Source: Sulfidibacterium sp964598065
Lineage (GTDB): Bacteria > Bacteroidota > Bacteroidia > Bacteroidales > F082
Assembly (NCBI GenBank): GCA_964598065.1
Contig: CAZRAW010000083.1
Location: 1 to 9,561, forward strand
Length of the DNA stretch: 9,561 nucleotides
Reading direction: 5' to 3'
Of this stretch, positions 6,416 to 9,561 are shown one piece after another. A program made the position numbers and the translations under genes. Every line of letters begins with the position of its first letter. The stretch's first letter is position 1. The notes beneath the pieces were generated by a model. It worked only from the letters and a program-made list of their open reading frames with translations. It had not been told where the DNA came from and ran no database searches.

Positions 6416-7270
6416 TTAATCCTGTAAAATCCATAATTTAGGGTATCTTTTCGATAGTTTTTGTCTCTCTTTTTTAATTTGTTGAAAATTGGAAGATTGA
6501 TACAGATAAACCCGGATATATTTATGATTTATCAGGATGCCGGTATTTTTATAACCTTTGGATTTTAACCGGCTCAAAGCTTTATTCGCAGAATTTATTC
6601 CGGGATAACTGCCATAAACCAAATAATACGAATGGCCTCCGGCTTTTTTCGTCGTATTCTTTCGCTTTTCCCTGCACAGTTTAGGCCTTCCGGCCTTGTC
6701 AGGCATTTGCCCAAACCACACCGAAGCATAATGTCCGTTGAGGGCCGCCCCCATAGAAGCCCATGATTTTTTCTCCCATCTCCCGGTGGTTAGTATCATA
6801 GCCATCGCTTCCGGGCTGACTTTCCACAATCCGAGGACACTGTCCACCCTCATGCTATCCTGCATATAGCCTGCCAGTTCATAACCTCTGTAAGGATACG
6901 AAGTAAGCTCCCGCGGTTTTTCCCACATACCCTCTTGATCGACCACATAAGGATTAAAGCAAACGGCTTTCCACCGGCCTTTACCTTTGTCAGACCAACT
7001 GGACAAATTGCAAATACTGGTATCGGGATGGTTTTGTATCAAATCCGTTACATGAACTTCAGCTACATAAGAAAGGGAAACGGAGAGCGGAATAGCTTTT
7101 TCACCATGCGCTATCCTTATTCGGTTAATACTGTCGGCAAGACGTTTCCCGGCAGGTTGGATACAGAAATCGGAAGGGATTTTTTTCTGGGCGATAAGGG
7201 AGCCCGGGAACAGCATCCAACTTAGCAGAAACAACCATACCGGCATGAAAAGACCATCCCTTTTTACCAT
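6416..7270 (-). CDS. Secreted CAP-domain protein with C-terminal SPOR domain
   Basis: From ATG 7270 the protein is 284 residues. A signal peptide (FMPVWLFLLSWMLFPGSLIAQ, cleavage near residue 28) sends it to the periplasm or outer envelope. Residues of about 40-190 resemble a CAP (SCP/PR-1-like) domain: RLADSINRIRIAHG, LSYVAEVHVTDLI, then a WSDKGKGRW...VCF segment, MWEKPREL, YRGYELAGY, and HYASVWFGQ at the end. A basic linker (REKRKNTTKKAGG) leads to a SPOR domain (about 214-284) beginning YYLVYGSYPG, with SANKALSRLKSKGY and KYIRVYLYQSS. SPOR domains bind glycan strands stripped of peptides, so septal or cell-wall localisation is likely. The CAP part's activity is unknown. The frame is open up to a GTG at 7318, which would overlap the preceding aminotransferase gene and add 16 residues before a natural signal peptide. 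ATG 7270 is therefore preferred. Confidence 0.78.
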   Translation of the reverse strand: MVKRDGLFMPVWLFLLSWMLFPGSLIAQKKIPSDFCIQPAGKRLADSINRIRIAHGEKAIPLSVSLSYVAEVHVTDLIQNHPDTSICNLSSWSDKGKGRWKAVCFNPYVVDQEGMWEKPRELTSYPYRGYELAGYMQDSMRVDSVLGLWKVSPEAMAMILTTGRWEKKSWASMGAALNGHYASVWFGQMPDKAGRPKLCREKRKNTTKKAGGHSYYLVYGSYPGINSANKALSRLKSKGYKNTGILINHKYIRVYLYQSSNFQQIKKERQKLSKRYPKLWILQD

Positions 7271-7311
7271 AATTAAATTTTTGATAAAAATACAAATTAT
7301 CCTTTTTGTCT

Positions 7312-8139
7312 TTACCACTTAAACCGGCTTAAATCTTTTGTAACTATCCTATCGTAATCCAACATCAACCGGCGCATTAGAGGATGTTGCACATCGAAAT
7401 TCCACTGATTTAACTGCACAACAGGCAACACCTTCGGGCTTGTTCCTGTAAAAAAACAAGCATTAAAATTTTTCATCTCTGCGGATGTAATTTTTGTCTC
7501 CTCCACCGGAATACCGTTTTCTGCTGCGAGAGCAAGTACTTTGGCCCGTGTGATCCCAGGCAAAACCAGCGATAATTCCGGTGTAAAAATTTTATCGTTC
7601 CGGATGAAAAAGATGTTGGAACGACTTCCTTCAGTTAAAAGATCTTTTGTGTTTACATAAACAACTTCCCAATAATGCTCTTTTTTCATAAGTGCATCAG
7701 CCTGTTCGCGCAAGCTGTGTATGACTTTTTTCGCATTGGGATTTTCTCTTTCCGCCTGCATACTCCCCGCCACAACCCCTTCGGCATACTGCCGGGCGGA
7801 AGGATAAAAAAAAGGCATAACCCATGCCATAAACCGGCTACTGCCGGAAGGATTACGGTGAAACAGGAATTTGATGTTGCCGATACTCATTCTGTTTTCG
7901 TCAATAAGGGCTTTCACTGACTGCCGGATAAATTTTCCGGAGATATCCATCTGAATATTTTCCAAAGCTGCAGAAGAAAAAATACGGTCAATATGTACCT
8001 TCAAAAACAGAGGAATCCCCTGCTCAACCCGTAAAACTTCATAGATACTAACTCCTTTCCCAAAAAAATACGGATTGAAATCGCATGTTGAGCGCAATTG
8101 CTCATCATATACAAAATAACTCAGCAGTGCTGTTTCCAT
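7312..8139 (-). CDS. Class IV PLP-dependent aminotransferase family protein
   Basis: This 275-residue protein belongs to the fold-type IV family that includes branched-chain aminotransferase (IlvE), D-amino acid aminotransferase and aminodeoxychorismate lyase (PabC). The order of motifs fits: GKGVSIYEVLRV (27-38), FLKVHIDRIFSSA (45-57), the catalytic lysine, probably K138 in NPNAKKVIHSLREQ, EGSRSNIFF (170-178) with E170 next to the PLP ring, the phosphate-binding LPGITRAKVL (193-202), and GTSPKVLPV (232-240). The N-terminal segment lacks the common DRGFxYGDGxFE form. The substrate cannot be assigned: branched-chain and aromatic-pathway genes are absent nearby, and in this family activity is poorly predicted by similarity. 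It lies 49 bases downstream of the DUF2007 gene, and its stop codon is 41 bases before the CAP-SPOR start, suggesting co-transcription. Confidence 0.85.
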   Translation of the reverse strand: METALLSYFVYDEQLRSTCDFNPYFFGKGVSIYEVLRVEQGIPLFLKVHIDRIFSSAALENIQMDISGKFIRQSVKALIDENRMSIGNIKFLFHRNPSGSSRFMAWVMPFFYPSARQYAEGVVAGSMQAERENPNAKKVIHSLREQADALMKKEHYWEVVYVNTKDLLTEGSRSNIFFIRNDKIFTPELSLVLPGITRAKVLALAAENGIPVEETKITSAEMKNFNACFFTGTSPKVLPVVQLNQWNFDVQHPLMRRLMLDYDRIVTKDLSRFKW

Positions 8140-8188
8140 AAACGAAAAAGCATCAGATTCCTTAAAAGAAAAAATCGTAAACTGTTAC

Positions 8189-8440
8189 CTATTTCTTATC
8201 TCTCGAAGCAAAGTAATCATCAAGTAATTTCTTTGCCTTGACAAAATTAAAAGTCTCCACGAAAATTTTTACAGCATCTGAGGGCGAACCCTGTGCCCAT
8301 CCGGCACCAATACTCTCTTCAAGGGTGTCTTTACGGATACAGCCAACACCGTTTTCTTTCAGCAACTCTTCAAGATAAAGTCCTTCTACCCTTGACCCCG
8401 TATAAACCAAACTTAATTCATCAGTCATAATGTTGTTCAT
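8189..8440 (-). CDS. DUF2007 domain protein (putative signal-transducing protein)
   Basis: From ATG 8440 the protein is 83 residues and cytoplasmic. The pattern LSLVYTGSRVEGLYLEELLKENGV, then CIRKD, then AVKIFVETFNFVKAKKLLDDYF is that of the DUF2007 (PF09413) domain, a small ferredoxin-like alpha/beta fold with the typical Y-T-G-S-x-x-E-A/G start. In this family the strand after the first helix often reads V.V.V...D..KA..LL, as here. Its function is not established; some members are fused to zinc-ribbon or membrane domains, which this one lacks. The frame is open upstream to a TTG at 8479, but that extension covers the region just after the promoter box, so ATG 8440 (or the second ATG at 8428) is more likely. 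It has its own promoter and a terminator separates it from the transporter gene. Confidence 0.78.
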   Translation of the reverse strand: MNNIMTDELSLVYTGSRVEGLYLEELLKENGVGCIRKDTLEESIGAGWAQGSPSDAVKIFVETFNFVKAKKLLDDYFASRDKK

Positions 8441-8476
8441 TTTAAAATTCCAAGTAAAGATAAGAAATTCTCCTTT

Positions 8477-8510
8477 CAAAAGTATAACAGCCGTATTAAA
8501 ATCTTACAAA
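8477..8510 (-). promoter_or_regulatory. Promoter of the DUF2007 gene (-33 TTTG and -7 TAnnTTTG)
   Basis: On the minus strand a TTTG (8510-8507) and a perfect -7 box TACTTTTG (8484-8477) are separated by 22 bases, close to the spacing usual in Bacteroidota. It is the only promoter in the window where both elements are seen. It would give an untranslated leader of about 30 bases before ATG 8440, containing AAAGGAGAA too far upstream of that ATG to act as an ordinary Shine-Dalgarno sequence. Confidence 0.55.
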
Positions 8511-8536
8511 AAAAACTTCAGGATCATCCAAAAGTC
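8507..8536 (-). terminator. Intrinsic terminator of the transporter gene
   Basis: Just after the transporter stop codon the minus strand can fold ACTTT/GAAGT and GGA/TCC around a three-base loop, with one T-T mismatch and one G-U pair (8535-8515). A run of eight T residues follows (8515-8508). The T run overlaps the -33 element of the next promoter, so the two transcription units meet within a few bases. Confidence 0.6.
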
Positions 8537-8537
8537 A

Positions 8538-9434
8538 TCAGGTACTTAACTTGATGATAGCGAAAACCATGACTGCTGCGCTGATAAGCTGAACAGGCGA
8601 AAGCATACTTCCATTCACAACATAGTCAAAGAAAATAGCAGAAACGGGAAACAACAGTTCGCTGATAGTGGCCACAATGGCTTTGACCCTTCGTAATCCG
8701 TAATAATAAATAAAAATGGCGCCCGAACCGGTTGTCAGACCTATCAGGACAAAAAGCATCCAGTGCAACCGGTTGGTATGCATCACCTCTGTATATTTAC
8801 CAAAAATCACCACATAAAACAGCATGATAACCGTCGTAAAGCCATATCGAAAAAAGGTAGCCGTCAGAAAGTTAAAGTGGAGTAGGATTTTTTTTGAAAA
8901 TACGGTGGAGCTACCAAAGGAAAAAGCCGCCAGTATGGCCAGCAGCGCAGCATAAAGGGTATTTTTATTGGTACTCATGCCCGGCAAATGCCAGCCAAAC
9001 GTCAGAAAATAGCTGGCAAAAACGGCAAGAGAAGCCCATAGTGCAAATTGTTTTTTTATCTTCTCTTTCAGAAGGATAGACGCTAAAGTTATGGCAAATA
9101 TGGGTTGCAGCTTTTGCAATAATACCACCACCGACAAATCCTTAAAATTGACGAGAAACAGTGCTTTCACAATGGCCACTGTCCCAATCGCACCACCAAA
9201 AACAGCAATTAAAACAAACGTGATATAATCCTGCCGAAGAAAGGTTTTAAGTTGCTTGTACTCACTAAACATGAAAATATTCATGAGCAGAAAAGGAATG
9301 GCATGCAGCATAAAAACCACGTAGCCCACATTTAGCCCATGCAGGCGCGGCGTAAGCACCACACCATCAAATCCCCACAGAATGGCAGAAAAGCCAATGG
9401 CAGCCGTTCCTCTTATGATTTCCCTGTTGCGCAA
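8538..9434 (-). CDS. EamA/DMT superfamily membrane transporter
   Basis: This 298-residue inner-membrane protein has about ten hydrophobic segments, roughly at 10-28, 36-55, 70-90, 98-121, 129-147, 158-176, 187-211, 224-243, 250-270 and 278-296. They form two five-helix repeats, the standard EamA layout. Family features include GFSAILWGFDGVV at the start, LQKLQPIFAITLASILLKEKI ending the first repeat, and FSFGSSTVFSKKIL beginning the second. The repeat-end segment ATISELLFPVSAIFFDYVV (255-273) is the counterpart of the usual LEPV..A. Members export amino acids, metabolites or drugs; the substrate here is unknown. The start is a TTG at 9434, because a stop codon (TAG) lies only six bases upstream and no ATG occurs before residue 43. 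The TTG gives a complete first helix. Confidence 0.85.
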   Translation of the reverse strand: MRNREIIRGTAAIGFSAILWGFDGVVLTPRLHGLNVGYVVFMLHAIPFLLMNIFMFSEYKQLKTFLRQDYITFVLIAVFGGAIGTVAIVKALFLVNFKDLSVVVLLQKLQPIFAITLASILLKEKIKKQFALWASLAVFASYFLTFGWHLPGMSTNKNTLYAALLAILAAFSFGSSTVFSKKILLHFNFLTATFFRYGFTTVIMLFYVVIFGKYTEVMHTNRLHWMLFVLIGLTTGSGAIFIYYYGLRRVKAIVATISELLFPVSAIFFDYVVNGSMLSPVQLISAAVMVFAIIKLST

Positions 9435-9561
9435 TTTTTTCTAAGATTTCAGTAGGTAAAAGTAGAAAATATAATTAGCGTCTGTCTATAAAGCCAAGTG
9501 TTTGGCTCAGAATGTTCGAGTTCGAGGCTTGCGATGTATTTAAAACCAAGAGTCCCGATGT
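9435..9561. other. Unassigned right-edge region with a small hairpin and a weak promoter candidate
   Basis: No gene is recognised. Near-matches to the -7 box (TATATTTT, 9473-9466, and TACTTTTA, 9464-9457, minus strand) lie 23 to 39 bases before the transporter start. A TTGG sits 20 bases upstream of the first, so a promoter for the transporter is possible but weak. AGCCAA (9492-9497) pairs with TTGGCT (9502-9507) around a four-base loop. Two minus-strand frames are open to the window edge over 28 to 36 codons, but neither shows a recognisable protein end. Confidence 0.35.

Noticed and set aside
7271..7318. N-terminal extension of the CAP-SPOR protein from GTG 7318
   Set aside because: It would overlap the aminotransferase gene and place 16 extra residues before a normal signal peptide. 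ATG 7270 gives a standard secreted protein.
8160..8188. Possible terminator after the DUF2007 gene (GTAA/TTAC with a following T run, minus strand)
   Set aside because: The stem has only four A/T-rich pairs, too weak to support a terminator. Co-transcription with the aminotransferase gene is more likely.
9476..9561. Insertion sequence terminus at the right edge
   Set aside because: There is no transposase, no visible matching inverted repeat and no target duplication within the window; a resemblance to insertion sequence ends is only an impression.

Overview
The window looks like chromosomal DNA from a member of the Bacteroidota. Several start sites are preceded by the -7 promoter box of that phylum (TAnnTTTG; the 11 bases TATATTTGCAG occur before two transcription units). 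Start codons lack clear Shine-Dalgarno sequences and sit in A/T-rich leaders. The protein set (SPOR-domain envelope protein, DUF1858, DUF2007, a large GNAT-like protein, a fused aconitase-family protein) also fits. Order or genus cannot be fixed from this sequence. There are no rRNA or tRNA genes, no CRISPR array and no recognisable complete mobile element.

Left part, + strand (1-2961). A serine O-acetyltransferase gene, the first committed step of cysteine synthesis, is preceded by a 222-base leader that reads as a complete ribosome-mediated transcription attenuator. It contains a promoter box, a 28-codon reading frame with four consecutive cysteine codons plus a fifth, an RNA hairpin built from those cysteine codons, a competing antiterminator pairing, and an intrinsic terminator ending 13 bases before the acetyltransferase ATG. 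The cysteine reading frame appears to start at or within a base or two of the predicted mRNA 5' end. This is the outstanding feature of the window. A terminator and a new promoter separate it from a secreted 5'-nucleotidase / 2',3'-cyclic phosphodiesterase family metallophosphoesterase.

Right part, - strand (3029-9434). Seven genes run leftward with short gaps. In transcription order they are an EamA/DMT-type membrane transporter (with its own terminator), a DUF2007 protein (with its own promoter), a class IV PLP aminotransferase, a secreted CAP-SPOR protein, a GNAT-like acyltransferase, a fused LeuC-LeuD-type hydro-lyase, and a DUF1858 CxxC protein. They meet the 5'-nucleotidase gene head-on at an AT-rich stem-loop near 2984-3023. 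The 39-50 base gaps from DUF2007 onward would allow co-transcription. However, -7 boxes just upstream of the hydro-lyase and DUF1858 genes suggest nested promoters, and the products do not form one obvious pathway.

The last 127 bases (9435-9561) have no assignable gene. They hold a weak promoter candidate for the transporter and a small hairpin.
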